Assembly: GCA_041736675.1 (NCBI GenBank)
Contig: JBGSTD010000047.1
Span: forward strand, 1-64,000
DNA length: 64,000 nt
Reading direction: 5' to 3'
From: Salaquimonas sp041736675
GTDB taxonomy: Bacteria > Pseudomonadota > Alphaproteobacteria > Rhizobiales > Rhizobiaceae
How positions within the stretch are numbered: position 1 is the first letter of the stretch; each line of letters begins with the position of its first letter. The position numbers and the translations under genes were made by a program. This document shows positions 17,391-26,383 of the stretch, one piece after another. The notes below the pieces were generated by a model, which ran no database searches, had not been told where the DNA came from, and worked only from the letters and a program-made list of their open reading frames with translations.

Positions 17391-18002
17391 TCAATTGACG
17401 CGTTTGCAATTGATATATCGCTCGGGATGCTGCGTCATTTCGTAGGTGCCGTAATTTCCGCTGCCGTCGACGGTGTCGCAATACCAGGTCCCGTCTTTTG
17501 ACCCGTCCCCGGTTTCGACAGCTCCTTGCTGACCAGACGCAGAGGCTTGCGGCTGATCCTGCCCGTCCCCGTTTTCAAGGTTTTCACAATAGGTGTTCAG
17601 AGCGGCAAGATTTCCGGTCAACAACGAACCATAAAACGAGAAAAAGCCGGATCCGCCTTCCGCAATGGATTTGCACATTCCCGGATTGAACTTTTCGGCT
17701 GGATCTCTGTTTGCACTGACCCTCTTAGGCTCTGCGGCAGCGGGCGGCGACGCGGAGGCAGCGGGCGGCGGCGCGGAAGATGGAGGTGCTTTTTCGGTTG
17801 CATGGCGCCCATCTTCGCATCGTCCGGTGCCTGCGGGATTTTTGAGTTCACAGTTCTCAAACGGGATCACATCACCGCTAACCCTGGCCTCTTTCGTGGG
17901 TGCAGGCGCAGACAACGGACCGGGTTCTTCCAATTTGCCCGTAACTGTCTTGCAACCCGTCAAAGTGAATAAAACTGCCAACACCGCTGGAAAACCGCGC
18001 AA
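17391..18002 (-). CDS. putative lipoprotein, unknown function
   Basis: 203 residues. The N-terminus MRGFPAVLAVLFTLTGC is a lipoprotein signal peptide with lipobox LTGC, so Cys17 should be lipidated. A Pro/Ala/Ser-rich linker (about 68-92) separates two parts. The C-terminal part contains four cysteines in the segments MCKSIAEGG, TYCENLENG, WYCDTVDGS and NCKRVN, plausible for two disulfides in the periplasm. I do not recognise a family. The composition of the linker is low-complexity. It has no operon partner; the upstream 385 bases up to the radical SAM gene are non-coding. Confidence 0.6.
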   Translation of the reverse strand: MRGFPAVLAVLFTLTGCKTVTGKLEEPGPLSAPAPTKEARVSGDVIPFENCELKNPAGTGRCEDGRHATEKAPPSSAPPPAASASPPAAAEPKRVSANRDPAEKFNPGMCKSIAEGGSGFFSFYGSLLTGNLAALNTYCENLENGDGQDQPQASASGQQGAVETGDGSKDGTWYCDTVDGSGNYGTYEMTQHPERYINCKRVN

Positions 18003-18387
18003 AGCCAGACACCTTTCAAGTCTAAAATCCCCGAAGAGTATAAACTGATGCCATAATCGGGAAATAGTAAAGCAAATTATTGGAGGAACTACATCGGGAG
18101 CAGAAACTATAGTGTTTGTGTATTATCGTGATGATTTATACCGCGGTTTGCTGGATTCTTCTTGGCGCACATCCTCCAACTACAAGCCAACTGTGGATAA
18201 CCCTCTGCCGCCCGCTTCTCAGAGAATGCGTGTCATATTTTCCTGATTTGATAAAAATGGAACATTTAGTTCTTGCTTTGTTCTCATAATTTGATAGGAA
18301 TATGTTCACAGGGATGGTGATTCTGTTTTGAAGGACGAAAGAGGCCGGACAGGATTGCCGCAAAGAGGTTTCAGGCGAGAGGCTCAA
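18003..18387. other. 385-base intergenic region without a supported gene
   Basis: AT-rich spacer between the divergent lipoprotein gene and the radical SAM gene. I see no tRNA, terminator or convincing ORF. A 107-residue minus-strand frame overlapping the radical SAM start has no ribosome site or recognisable domain. It should contain the promoters of both flanking genes. Confidence 0.5.
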
Positions 18388-19581
18388 ATGGGTTATTCGA
18401 TAGACATGCCCCGGAACACGGGAAGCAAGGATACGACGGGTATCAACCGCGCGACCCATGAGGGGTTTATGGCGAAATCGACCATTTCAGCCAAGGTAGA
18501 CCAGATTGCCGAACTGCGCCGTCAGGGAAATCTTCGCGGCCGCGCTGCGACCCTTAATCCTTCCGGCCGGTTCGAGCCGATCAGCCGCCATGTGTTTGAC
18601 GACGGCTGGCAGACGCTGGACGAATTGCCGCCCTTCAAGACAGAGGTCTATGAGGAAAAGCCGAAGACTGTCATCACGCGCAACGCGTCACCCGATATTT
18701 CCTTCGACCGGTCGATCAATCCCTATCGCGGCTGCGAGCACGGATGCATCTATTGCTTCGCCCGTCCGACCCACGCCTATATGGGCCTTTCAGCGGGGCT
18801 TGATTTTGAATCAAAGCTCTTTGCCAAATCAGGCGTCGCAAGGCTTCTGGAGGAAGAGCTTTCCAAAAAGGGTTACGAGCCGCGCACGATCGCCATCGGC
18901 ACCAATACCGACCCATACCAGCCAATCGAGAAGGAACGGCGCGTCATGCGCGAAATTCTGGAAGTGCTGGAAAAGGCCAATCATCCCGTTGGCATTGTCA
19001 CCAAGTCGGCACTGGTATTGCGTGACATTGATATCCTCGCGCGCATGGCCTCAAAGGGGTTGGTGAAGGTTGCCCTGTCAATCACCACGCTCGACCGCAA
19101 ATTGGCAAGGGCGATGGAGCCGCGTGCGGCAACGCCTGCCTTGCGCCTCAAGGCCATTCATGACCTGTCGCAGGCGGGCATTCCCACCTCGGTGATGGTG
19201 GCCCCTGTCATTCCTGCAATGACCGATCATGAATTGGAGCATATTCTTGATTCAGCCGCCGGGTCTGGTGCGACAGAGGCCGGTTACATCCTGCTGCGCC
19301 TGCCGGCCGAGGTCAGCCCACTGTTTCGCGACTGGTTGCTGCAACATTATCCGGACCGCTATCGCCATGTGGTGAATGTTTTGCGCTCGATGCGCGGCGG
19401 CAAGGATTATGATGCAGAGTGGGGCAAGCGCATGCGCGGCCAGGGTCCCTATGCATTGCAGATCGGACGGAGGTTTCAACTGGCAGCAAAGCGCTGCGGT
19501 CTCAATGAGCGTCGGCTTCAATTGCGCACTGACCTGTTCGAAGCGCCGATGGAAACAGAGCGCCAACTCACGCTGTTTTGA
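18388..19581 (+). CDS. PA0069-family radical SAM protein (SplB-like)
   Basis: 397 residues. The CxxxCxxC radical SAM cluster motif is GCEHGCIYC, in the family context NPYRGCEHGCIYCFARPTH, which is typical of PA0069/SplB-like proteins. The fold continues with IGTNTDPYQPIEK and GIVTKSALVLRD. The N-terminal RGRAATLNPSGRFEP segment is also family-specific. Function of PA0069 proteins is not established; similarity to spore photoproduct lyase suggests a nucleic-acid repair reaction. Start choice is uncertain: ATG 18388 has GAGAGG at good spacing, ATG 18469 has GAGGGG but only 3 bases away. rnhB follows after 160 bases, a conserved neighbourhood. Confidence 0.88.
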   Translation: MGYSIDMPRNTGSKDTTGINRATHEGFMAKSTISAKVDQIAELRRQGNLRGRAATLNPSGRFEPISRHVFDDGWQTLDELPPFKTEVYEEKPKTVITRNASPDISFDRSINPYRGCEHGCIYCFARPTHAYMGLSAGLDFESKLFAKSGVARLLEEELSKKGYEPRTIAIGTNTDPYQPIEKERRVMREILEVLEKANHPVGIVTKSALVLRDIDILARMASKGLVKVALSITTLDRKLARAMEPRAATPALRLKAIHDLSQAGIPTSVMVAPVIPAMTDHELEHILDSAAGSGATEAGYILLRLPAEVSPLFRDWLLQHYPDRYRHVVNVLRSMRGGKDYDAEWGKRMRGQGPYALQIGRRFQLAAKRCGLNERRLQLRTDLFEAPMETERQLTLF

Positions 19582-19711
19582 GCCGAAGGTTCCAGGCGGA
19601 GATTGTATCACATTGAATTCCGGCTTCCCCGGCCGGAATAAACCAATCCTGTGCTGCCGCACAGTTCTCCTCGCTTCCCCAAAGCGCATGGAGAGACAGG
19701 ATTGGACTTGA

Positions 19712-19770
19712 AGAGAATCGGTGTTCGGGCGAAACTGCCGCATGTCCCCAATGCCCGGCACCGATTCTCT
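19712..19770 (+). promoter_or_regulatory. long inverted repeat over the rnhB start codon
   Basis: AGAGAATCGGTG (19712-19723) pairs perfectly with CACCGATTCTCT (19759-19770), and the stem can continue past a small bulge with CGGGC/GCCCG. The candidate start codons of rnhB (19742 and 19751) fall in the loop or the 3' arm. In the transcript this would fold as a stable hairpin over the translation start. A second inverted pair, CCAATCCTGT at 19643 and ACAGGATTGG at 19696, lies just upstream. Confidence 0.5.
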
Positions 19771-20419
19771 GCTCTTTTCGGCAGAAGAGATCAGCGAACC
19801 ACATTTTCTGTATGAGCAACGGTTGTATGATCGCGGTGCGCGCCATGTTGCGGGCGTTGACGAGGCTGGCCGAGGTCCCCTTGCCGGTCCTGTTGTGGCG
19901 GCAGCGGTAATCCTTGACCCAAGGTCCATTCCGGCGGGACTTGATGATTCAAAGAAGCTTTCACAAAAAAGACGCGAAATGCTTTTTGAGGAAATCATCG
20001 CATCAGCGTATGGTGTTTCCTGGCATTCGGCTTCAGCCAAGCGCATTGATGAAATCAACATTCTTCAAGCCAGCCTCGAAGCCATGGCAAAATCTGTGGC
20101 CGGCCTTTGTAATCCGTGTGACAGGGCGCTGTTTGATGGCAGGGATGTTCCGGCCCGCTGCCGGCAATTCGGCCAGTCGATCATCAAGGGTGATGCAAAA
20201 TCGCTGTCAATTGCAGCCGCATCCATCGTTGCCAAAGTGATCCGCGATCGCATAATGATGCAGATGGGTACAATTTATCCTCAATACGGATTTGCAGGAA
20301 ACAAGGGCTATGGAGCAAAAAGCCACATGGATGCGATCGTGCTGCATGGTCCATGCCCACTACACCGGATGAGTTTCTCTCCGATGAAGGAAAGTGCCAC
20401 GCAATTTTGTGGGCCATAA
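19742..20419 (+). CDS. rnhB: ribonuclease HII
   Basis: 225-residue endonuclease that cuts RNA in RNA:DNA hybrids and removes misincorporated ribonucleotides. The first active-site motif GVDEAGRGPLAGPVVAAAV supplies Asp and Glu; the third acidic residue lies in LFDGRDVP, and GDAKSLSIAAASIVAKVIRD is the conserved helix of type 2 RNases H. The C-terminus has the GYGAKSHM basic segment. Start could be 19742 or 19751; both lie in an inverted repeat. Convergent with the F0 ATP synthase operon, whose last stop is 49 bases away. Confidence 0.93.
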   Translation: MSPMPGTDSLLFSAEEISEPHFLYEQRLYDRGARHVAGVDEAGRGPLAGPVVAAAVILDPRSIPAGLDDSKKLSQKRREMLFEEIIASAYGVSWHSASAKRIDEINILQASLEAMAKSVAGLCNPCDRALFDGRDVPARCRQFGQSIIKGDAKSLSIAAASIVAKVIRDRIMMQMGTIYPQYGFAGNKGYGAKSHMDAIVLHGPCPLHRMSFSPMKESATQFCGP

Positions 20420-20420
20420 A

Positions 20421-20443
20421 AAACGCTGCTCAGGGCCGCGTTT
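20421..20443 (-). terminator. possible terminator of the atp operon
   Basis: On the minus strand AAACGC and GCGTTT form a 6-bp stem with an 11-base loop, followed by TTTTTT. It lies 25 bases after the stop codon of atpF and immediately after the convergent rnhB stop. The stem is short, so the call is tentative. Confidence 0.35.
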
Positions 20444-20467
20444 CTGGTAATCGAATGACAAACCGTA

Positions 20468-20947
20468 TCAGTTGAGGCGTGCCTTGACTTCGGCAATGCT
20501 GTCCTTGATCAGCTTGTCGGCCGTTGCTCCGCTTGCCTGATTTTGCAAAATGCTTGCAGAGGCTGCGACAGCAATATCAACTGCAGATGCGCGAACTTCA
20601 GCAATTGCTTGAGCCTGCGCCTGCTCGATCTTTTGCTCGGCAAGAGCAGTACGGCGGGCAACAAACTCATTTGCCTTGATCTCAGCGTCTTTTTCAAGAG
20701 CCGCAGCTTCGCGTTTGGCGGCCGACAGAATTTCGCTGGCTTCCTGCTCGGCTTCCTTGCGCTTGCGCTGATAATCAGCAAGAAGTTCCTGTGCCTCTTC
20801 GCGAAGGCGGCGGGCTTCATCCAGATCATTTCTGATCTTGTCAGCGCGGTTGTCGAGGCCCTTCGCCATTTGGCCGGGCACTTTCAGATAGGCAATGATG
20901 CCAAGGAAAATGACCAGCGCCACTAGTGCAAAGAAGGTTGCGTCCAT
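20468..20947 (-). CDS. atpF: F0F1 ATP synthase subunit b
   Basis: 159-residue peripheral stalk subunit. One N-terminal transmembrane helix (FFALVALVIFLGIIAYL) is followed by a long charged coiled coil (NDLDEARRLREEAQELLADY and on) that links the membrane a/c ring to F1. Last gene of the F0 operon, 17 bases after b'. Together with b' it forms the heterodimeric stalk typical of alphaproteobacteria and cyanobacteria. Confidence 0.95.
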   Translation of the reverse strand: MDATFFALVALVIFLGIIAYLKVPGQMAKGLDNRADKIRNDLDEARRLREEAQELLADYQRKRKEAEQEASEILSAAKREAAALEKDAEIKANEFVARRTALAEQKIEQAQAQAIAEVRASAVDIAVAASASILQNQASGATADKLIKDSIAEVKARLN

Positions 20948-20964
20948 CGTCTTTCTCCCTGCCC

Positions 20965-21519
20965 TTAACGGGTCACTGCAGATACTGCTTTTGCAATTTC
21001 CGCTTTGGTTACCGAGCCGCCAACAAGTTCCCTGACAATCTCGACGACCGCATCGGAAGCTATACCATCGACTTCACCAAGTGCCTTGGCCTTGATCTGG
21101 GCAATCTGCTTTTCAGCAGTAGCCAGTTTCTCGTTTAGATCGGCTTCGCTGGCTGCGAGTTTTGCCTCGGCTTCGGTTTTCGCCTTGTCCTTGGCATCCT
21201 GGGCTATGCCATGGGCGCTTTTTTTGGCTTCTGCCAGTTCCTGCTCATAGGCTGCAAGGGCAGCATCAGACTCTTCCTTGAGGCGTTGTGCCTCATCGAG
21301 ATCGCGGGAAATGCGATCACGGCGAACGCCCAGAATTCCAGAGATTCTCGGGATTACGATCTTGGACATTATATAGTAGAAAATGCCAAAAGTGATAGCC
21401 AGCCAAAGCAACTGGGAAGCGAAAGATGACGGATCAAACGGGGGGAATACCCCTGCTCCTCCGGCTTCTGCGCCATGTGCTACTTCTTGTGTGGCGGCGT
21501 ATGCCGTGCTGATAAACAT
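20965..21519 (-). CDS. atpF2: F0F1 ATP synthase subunit b'
   Basis: 184-residue second stalk subunit. It differs from b by an extended N-terminus with AYAA and a Gly/Ala-rich stretch before FDPSSFASQLLWLAITFGIFYYIMSKI, the b' transmembrane signature, then a coiled coil (RDRISRDLDEAQRLKEESDAAL). Located between atpE and atpF, the standard position in alphaproteobacteria; some databases name it atpG or atpX. Confidence 0.94.
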   Translation of the reverse strand: MFISTAYAATQEVAHGAEAGGAGVFPPFDPSSFASQLLWLAITFGIFYYIMSKIVIPRISGILGVRRDRISRDLDEAQRLKEESDAALAAYEQELAEAKKSAHGIAQDAKDKAKTEAEAKLAASEADLNEKLATAEKQIAQIKAKALGEVDGIASDAVVEIVRELVGGSVTKAEIAKAVSAVTR

Positions 21520-21613
21520 GATAAATTCCCAATAGGATATCTAATAGGGGCGTTTGCGAGAAACGCAAATACACGGCCACCTGAGGCAGCCGTGCATCGA
21601 AGCCTGTCTGAAC

Positions 21614-21841
21614 TTAAACTGCGAAAAGCAGAAGAAGAGCGACGAGCAGTGAGAAGATGCCGAGAGCTTCTGTCACCGCAAAGCCGAAAATCAAACGGCC
21701 GAACTGGCCATCAGCAGCTGACGGATTGCGCAGAGCGCCTGCCAGATAGCTACCGAAAATATTGCCGAGGCCAATGCCTGCGCCGCCCATTCCGAGACAT
21801 GCAATGCCTGCACCGATGTATTTTGCTGCTTCAGCTTCCAT
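21614..21841 (-). CDS. atpE: F0F1 ATP synthase subunit c
   Basis: 75-residue proteolipid of two transmembrane helices that forms the rotating ring. First helix carries the GxGxGxG-like packing run (GMGGAGIGLGNIFG); the polar loop is ALRNPSA; the second helix contains the proton-binding carboxylate Glu58 in FAVTEALGIF. Encoded between subunit a and b' genes. Confidence 0.97.
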   Translation of the reverse strand: MEAEAAKYIGAGIACLGMGGAGIGLGNIFGSYLAGALRNPSAADGQFGRLIFGFAVTEALGIFSLLVALLLLFAV

Positions 21842-21904
21842 AATGAACTCCTTGAGGTTTTGAACTGGAAATTTTTGTTAGGGTTATTCTTTACCAACCG
21901 CCCC

Positions 21905-22654
21905 TTAATGAGACGGATGAAGTGCGTCATTGAGATACATGCAGGTAAGGACCGCAAAGACATAGGCCTGCAGGAATGCAACGAGAAATTCGAGACCGGT
22001 TAGCGCTACGGTCATGGCAAGCGGCAGTATTGCACCGCCAATTCCAAGAGCGCCCATGGCACCCAGGCTCGCCACAAAACCGGCAAACACTTTCAACGTG
22101 ATGTGGCCTGCAAGCATGTTTGCAAATAGACGCACGGATAGCGAGATCGGGCGGGAAATGAAGGAAATGACTTCAATCATGATCACCAACGGCATCAGAA
22201 TGGCCGGAATACCGCTTGGGACAAACAGTTTGAGAAAGCTCAGGCCGTTTTTATAAAAACCATAAAACACAACAGTGCCGATAACGAGCATTGCCAATGC
22301 AAAGGTCACGATAATATGACTGGTGATTGTGAAGAAATACGGGAACATGCCAAAGAGGTTGGCGACAAGAACAAACATGAAAAGCGAGAACACGAGCGGG
22401 AAAAATTTCATTCCCTCCGACCCGGCTCCGTCGCGAAGCATGGAGGCAACAAATTCATAGGACATTTCTGCAAGTGACTGGCCGCGGGTCGGGATAAGAC
22501 CTCGTCCGCTGGTTGCCCAGATCAGGAAAGCTGATGTAGCCGCAACAGTAACAACCATGAACAGGGATGAATTGGTGAAGGAAATGTCCATACCGCCAAT
22601 GTCCAGTGGAATCAGTTTGTTTAGGTGAAACTGATGAATTGGATCGTTAGACAC
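21905..22654 (-). CDS. atpB: F0F1 ATP synthase subunit a
   Basis: 249-residue stator subunit with about five to six transmembrane helices, forming the proton half-channels. The essential arginine lies in SLSVRLFANMLAGH, and the C-terminal helix contains LEFLVAFLQAYVFAVLTCMYLND, the other conserved channel segment. Between atpI and atpE in the F0 operon. Confidence 0.96.
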   Translation of the reverse strand: MSNDPIHQFHLNKLIPLDIGGMDISFTNSSLFMVVTVAATSAFLIWATSGRGLIPTRGQSLAEMSYEFVASMLRDGAGSEGMKFFPLVFSLFMFVLVANLFGMFPYFFTITSHIIVTFALAMLVIGTVVFYGFYKNGLSFLKLFVPSGIPAILMPLVIMIEVISFISRPISLSVRLFANMLAGHITLKVFAGFVASLGAMGALGIGGAILPLAMTVALTGLEFLVAFLQAYVFAVLTCMYLNDALHPSH

Positions 22655-22703
22655 GGGTGTTTTCCTCTAAATCCGAAAAATTCTTAATCTTCAAAAATTC
22701 TTA

Positions 22704-23108
22704 TCAGTCATCGTCGTCATAAAGATCATCGGGAGCTTTTTTAGAGCCTTTTTGATCTTTAGCCCTGTCCGGCTTGCTGACCCATCCCGCCTGATAGGGA
22801 TCGGCCACACTTCCGGTAGAGCGCAATACATTAAGAACGCCTGCAACAAAACCCAGAAGCAGCATGATAATCATGGCCCAGGGTGTCGTTCCAGCGAAGG
22901 TATCGATCAGATATCCGATCAGAGCCCCCACCAAAATCGCCGAGATGAACTCACTCGACATTTTAAGCGCATTTCCATATCCCGGCTTACCGGTCGATGG
23001 TGCAGCCTGTTTCGCATCTTCTGCCCGGCTCTTTGCCAGACGCTGCTCCAAAGAGCTCAAACGCGCTTTCCGCTGCTGATCAGCGAGGTCGTCGTCTTTG
23101 TTTCCCAT
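22704..23108 (-). CDS. atpI: ATP synthase subunit I / AtpZ-like assembly protein
   Basis: 134 residues. A hydrophilic charged N-terminus (coiled-coil-like ARLSSLEQRLAKSRAEDAK) is followed by two transmembrane helices (FISAILVGALIGYLID and WAMIIMLLLGFVAGVLNVLR) and an acidic tail. This is the alphaproteobacterial AtpI/AtpZ form, thought to help assemble the c-ring or transport Mg2+. First gene of the F0 operon. Confidence 0.88.
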   Translation of the reverse strand: MGNKDDDLADQQRKARLSSLEQRLAKSRAEDAKQAAPSTGKPGYGNALKMSSEFISAILVGALIGYLIDTFAGTTPWAMIIMLLLGFVAGVLNVLRSTGSVADPYQAGWVSKPDRAKDQKGSKKAPDDLYDDDD

Positions 23109-23404
23109 TCACTCCGGTCCAAACTGCTGATCAATCCATGAGGTCTATACCCCATAAAATTCGCTCTGTCGCCTTTTCCAGCCATAAGCCGGTCAAATTC
23201 CAGACTATTTCAACATTCCAACCGGCCAGAAACACAAAGTTACACCAGCCTGCCAAGTCGCGCGCAACATAGATTTGAGACCCGCACCTGTCAAGGCATG
23301 ACGATGCTACTTAAGTCGCTGTTTTTTATGATGTTTCATATAAACTTGAGCTGTGCGACAATGCGTCTTTGTGCCGATGGCGAGAATCCTGTTTGTACAA
23401 ACGC
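23109..23404. other. intergenic region upstream of the F0 operon, no gene
   Basis: The 352-base gap between atpI and the SleB-type hydrolase has no supported ORF. It must hold the promoter of the minus-strand atp operon. I see no riboswitch or repeat; plus-strand frames here have no ribosome site or recognisable domain. Confidence 0.5.
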
Positions 23405-23433
23405 AAAAGCCGGCCTGAAACAGAGCCGACTTT
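23405..23433 (-). terminator. terminator of the SleB-type hydrolase gene
   Basis: On the minus strand AAAGTCGGC and GCCGGCTTT form a 9-bp stem (one G-U pair) around an 11-base loop, followed by TGCGTTTG. It lies about 27 bases after the stop codon at 23461. Confidence 0.5.
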
Positions 23434-23460
23434 CATGTGTTTTGTCAAATTATCCAAGGA

Positions 23461-24618
23461 TCACGACCAACCGCCACCGAATGTGCGGTAGAAAATATGC
23501 AATCCGATTCGCCCGACCTTTTTCATTGAATGGGCCCATTTGGGATTCACGTATGTTGCATGATAGTGAGTGGATGAACCAACTTCCTTGAGCCAAATAC
23601 GGCCTTCTGTTGTTTCACGCGCAACATATTTGGCTGTGTTCCAGCGCTTGGGGTCGCTGACCTTGTCCTTGATGGTATCGCAGGCGAAGGAAAACTGGCA
23701 CCGGTTTCGCCAATTCTTGTTCTGGTAGACAACACCGCAGATCGAGTTTGGATAGGTCGGGTTTTTGACACGGTTGAGAATCACCTGAGCAACTGCTGCC
23801 TGCCCTTTCACTGGTTCACCGCGTGCCTCAAAATATATTCCGGCTGTCAGGCAATGTTGCTCACTATCGGAAAAAGATGATTTTGGCAGCGGATCGGCTG
23901 CCCATTCGTGATCGCCCTTGCCAAGGCGCGGCACGATATTGATCGGGCTGTTGTCCACAAGTATCTCGGCAAAGGGCGAACGTTCAAATTCAGGTTCAGC
24001 GGAATAGGCCAAAACGTTCGGTATCGATTCCTTGACCAGGCTTGCGACCATCACAGGAAGATCCGCCTTTGGTGCAAATTTGTCGGCTTTCGGCTTTTTC
24101 ATGTGGAATGCCGACGCTACCTTGAAAGCCTGTTTTGAGGGCATTGCCTTTACAAAGGCCAGTTCAAGTTTCTTGCTGACATTGAGGGGGGTCCACATGG
24201 TGTGACGCTCAACTACAGAACCTGCGGAAAAATGGTCCGGCGGGCGCTGGACTGTAACTGATACTACACGATCGCCTTTGAGGGCACGGTTGACAGTCTG
24301 TGGTTCAGGCTGAAGTCTCTCTTCAAATACCAAACGTCCGGCGATATCTGACCCATTTTCAGCCGCAGCACTTTCAATGCGCACTTTCTTTTCAACGGAA
24401 CCGGTAACAATTCTGGATACACCCGGTTGCTGATTGATGCTGGCGAGCCAGCGCTGGCCTGATGCGACGCTAGCCTCGGTACGGGTCAGGCTTGAAACAT
24501 CCTGATAGGATATCAAACCCGGATATGTCAGGAAAAGCACCGTGGCGGCAATGACGGGAAACAAACCTTGTTTCAGGCGACCAATAATGGTCTGCCCTTC
24601 GTTTTCTGGATTACGCAA
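23461..24618 (-). CDS. cell wall hydrolase, SleB/CwlJ family
   Basis: About 385 residues. One N-terminal transmembrane or signal-anchor helix (GLFPVIAATVLFLTYPGL), a long low-homology middle, and a C-terminal Hydrolase_2 domain beginning HCLTAGIYFEARGEPVKGQ with the catalytic glutamate in YFEARGE and the family motif AAVAQVILNRV. This domain is a lytic transglycosylase/amidase type that acts on peptidoglycan. The frame is open to an ATG at 24816, but the extra 66 residues look non-coding; a TTG at 24618 with GGAG 7 bases upstream is the better start. Non-sporulating alphaproteobacteria use such enzymes in cell wall remodelling. Confidence 0.83.
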   Translation of the reverse strand: MRNPENEGQTIIGRLKQGLFPVIAATVLFLTYPGLISYQDVSSLTRTEASVASGQRWLASINQQPGVSRIVTGSVEKKVRIESAAAENGSDIAGRLVFEERLQPEPQTVNRALKGDRVVSVTVQRPPDHFSAGSVVERHTMWTPLNVSKKLELAFVKAMPSKQAFKVASAFHMKKPKADKFAPKADLPVMVASLVKESIPNVLAYSAEPEFERSPFAEILVDNSPINIVPRLGKGDHEWAADPLPKSSFSDSEQHCLTAGIYFEARGEPVKGQAAVAQVILNRVKNPTYPNSICGVVYQNKNWRNRCQFSFACDTIKDKVSDPKRWNTAKYVARETTEGRIWLKEVGSSTHYHATYVNPKWAHSMKKVGRIGLHIFYRTFGGGWS

Positions 24619-24867
24619 AACACTACTCCAAACAAATCGTTTTGACCGTATCTGTGATCGAAAACGATATTGCTTTGTTAACCTTGATATTGGGTTAAGG
24701 AGAAATTTCTGAAACGTTAACCTGGGCATTTTCTGCCCGTGATGAAGAATTGATCCGCCAAATGCCGCTGTCCCACGTGAATGAGCCAGTTGAATAGAAG
24801 CGGTTTGTGTCACCAATCCGGAAGAATTACGGCCAATCGTAGAAAGCGCCGGTAAACCGGTTTTTGA

Positions 24868-26301
24868 TCAATGCTTCTTGCGTTTGGAAGCATAGGGATT
24901 GTCGCCCTTGCGCAAAAACAACCGGATTGGAACCGACCACAGGTCGAAACTCTCACGAATCTGGTTAATCATATAGCGGGTATAAGAATCCGGCATGGAC
25001 TCAGGGCGAGTACAATGAACCATAAAGCTTGGCGGTCGGGCTTTTGCCTGGGTTATGTATTTCATCCGGATCCGGCGGCCAGATACTGCCGGCGGCGGAT
25101 GATGCGCCTGAATATCATCAAGCCAGCGGTTGAGCTTCGCCGTTGGAATTCGGCGGTTCCATTGCTCATGGACCTCAAAAACTGCCTGCATCAATTTGGG
25201 CAGCCCTTCGCCGGTCAGACCCGATAGCGGCATGACCTTTAGGCCTTTGACCTGCGACAAACTTTCCTCTGACATTTGACGAATTTCAGCAAGGCGCGCC
25301 TGGCGGTCTTCCACCAGATCCCATTTATTGACTGCAATGACAGGCGCCCTGCCCTCTCGGATGATCAGATCAATGATTTGAACATCCTGCTTTTCGAAAG
25401 GTATCTGTGCATCAATAACGATAATCACAACCTCTGCATATTTGATTGCACGCAATCCATCCGAAACGGACATTTTCTCCAGCTTTTCATCAATGCGAGC
25501 CTTGCGGCGCATTCCAGCAGTATCAAACAGTTTGATCGCGCGGCCATTCCACTCCCAGGCGACCGAGATGGAATCACGGGTGATACCTGCTTCAGGTCCA
25601 GTCAGGAGCCGCTCTTCCTGAACCATCTGGTTTATCAATGTGGACTTGCCGGCATTGGGTCTGCCGACCACCGCAATTCTCAAAGGCTTTGAGGTATCGT
25701 AGGCCGGGATGATCTCTTCGCCGTTTTCGTCGAGTTCCCAGTCCTCAAATTCCTCTTCGACTTCTTCGTCATCAATCGCGTGAATGCCCTGGTTATAGGC
25801 GCGGTCTTCGCCGACAGCCTCTACAAGGGCATTGTAAAGATCGCCCATGCCAACGCCATGTTCGGCAGAAATCGGAACAGGTTCGCCAAAACCCAGCGAA
25901 AAAGCATCATAGTAACCGGCCTCGCCGAGTTTGCCTTCCATCTTGTTGGCAACCAACACCACCTTTTTTCCGCTGCGCCGCAGCAGTTGGCCAAAACTTT
26001 TGTCGGTGGGCGTTATCCCGGCTTTCGCATCGACAAGAAACAGGCTTACATCCGCTTCCGCGATCGCCTTTTCGGTCTGCTCACGCATGCGGCCTTCGAG
26101 GCTGTCTTCAGCGGCTTCTTCAAGACCGGCGGTATCAATGACCTGAAACTCAAGATCGCCAATATGGGCATCGGCCATCCGGCGGTCGCGGGTAACACCG
26201 GGCCTATCATCGACGAGCGCCAGCTTCTTGCCCACCAGACGGTTGAACAAGGTGGATTTGCCGACATTTGGCCGACCAATGATTGCTACTGTAAAGGTCA
26301 T
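24868..26301 (-). CDS. der: ribosome biogenesis GTPase Der (EngA)
   Basis: 477-residue GTPase with two tandem G domains and a C-terminal KH-like domain; needed for maturation of the 50S subunit. First G domain: GRPNVGKSTLFN, DTAGLEE, NKME; second: GRPNAGKSTLINQM, DTAGMRRKARI, NKWDLV. An acidic linker (DDEEVEEEFEDWELDENGEE) separates them. It is 82 bases downstream of the YfgM-like gene on the same strand, an arrangement shared with gammaproteobacteria where yfgM-bamB-der cluster; bamB is not between them here. Confidence 0.97.
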   Translation of the reverse strand: MTFTVAIIGRPNVGKSTLFNRLVGKKLALVDDRPGVTRDRRMADAHIGDLEFQVIDTAGLEEAAEDSLEGRMREQTEKAIAEADVSLFLVDAKAGITPTDKSFGQLLRRSGKKVVLVANKMEGKLGEAGYYDAFSLGFGEPVPISAEHGVGMGDLYNALVEAVGEDRAYNQGIHAIDDEEVEEEFEDWELDENGEEIIPAYDTSKPLRIAVVGRPNAGKSTLINQMVQEERLLTGPEAGITRDSISVAWEWNGRAIKLFDTAGMRRKARIDEKLEKMSVSDGLRAIKYAEVVIIVIDAQIPFEKQDVQIIDLIIREGRAPVIAVNKWDLVEDRQARLAEIRQMSEESLSQVKGLKVMPLSGLTGEGLPKLMQAVFEVHEQWNRRIPTAKLNRWLDDIQAHHPPPAVSGRRIRMKYITQAKARPPSFMVHCTRPESMPDSYTRYMINQIRESFDLWSVPIRLFLRKGDNPYASKRKKH

Positions 26302-26383
26302 TTAGGTCTTCTTCAAAGGTCACTTGTTGCTGATGCACATCACCAACCCCAAGGGGAAATATCATTCAGGCCGATTTTGATCG

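Noticed and set aside
18136..18459. 107-residue minus-strand frame upstream of the radical SAM gene
   Set aside because: Overlaps the radical SAM start, lacks a ribosome site and any recognisable motif.
24677..24700. CtrA-like TTAA...TTAA site before the SleB-type gene
   Set aside because: Spacing between TTAA halves is 13 rather than the 7 required for CtrA.
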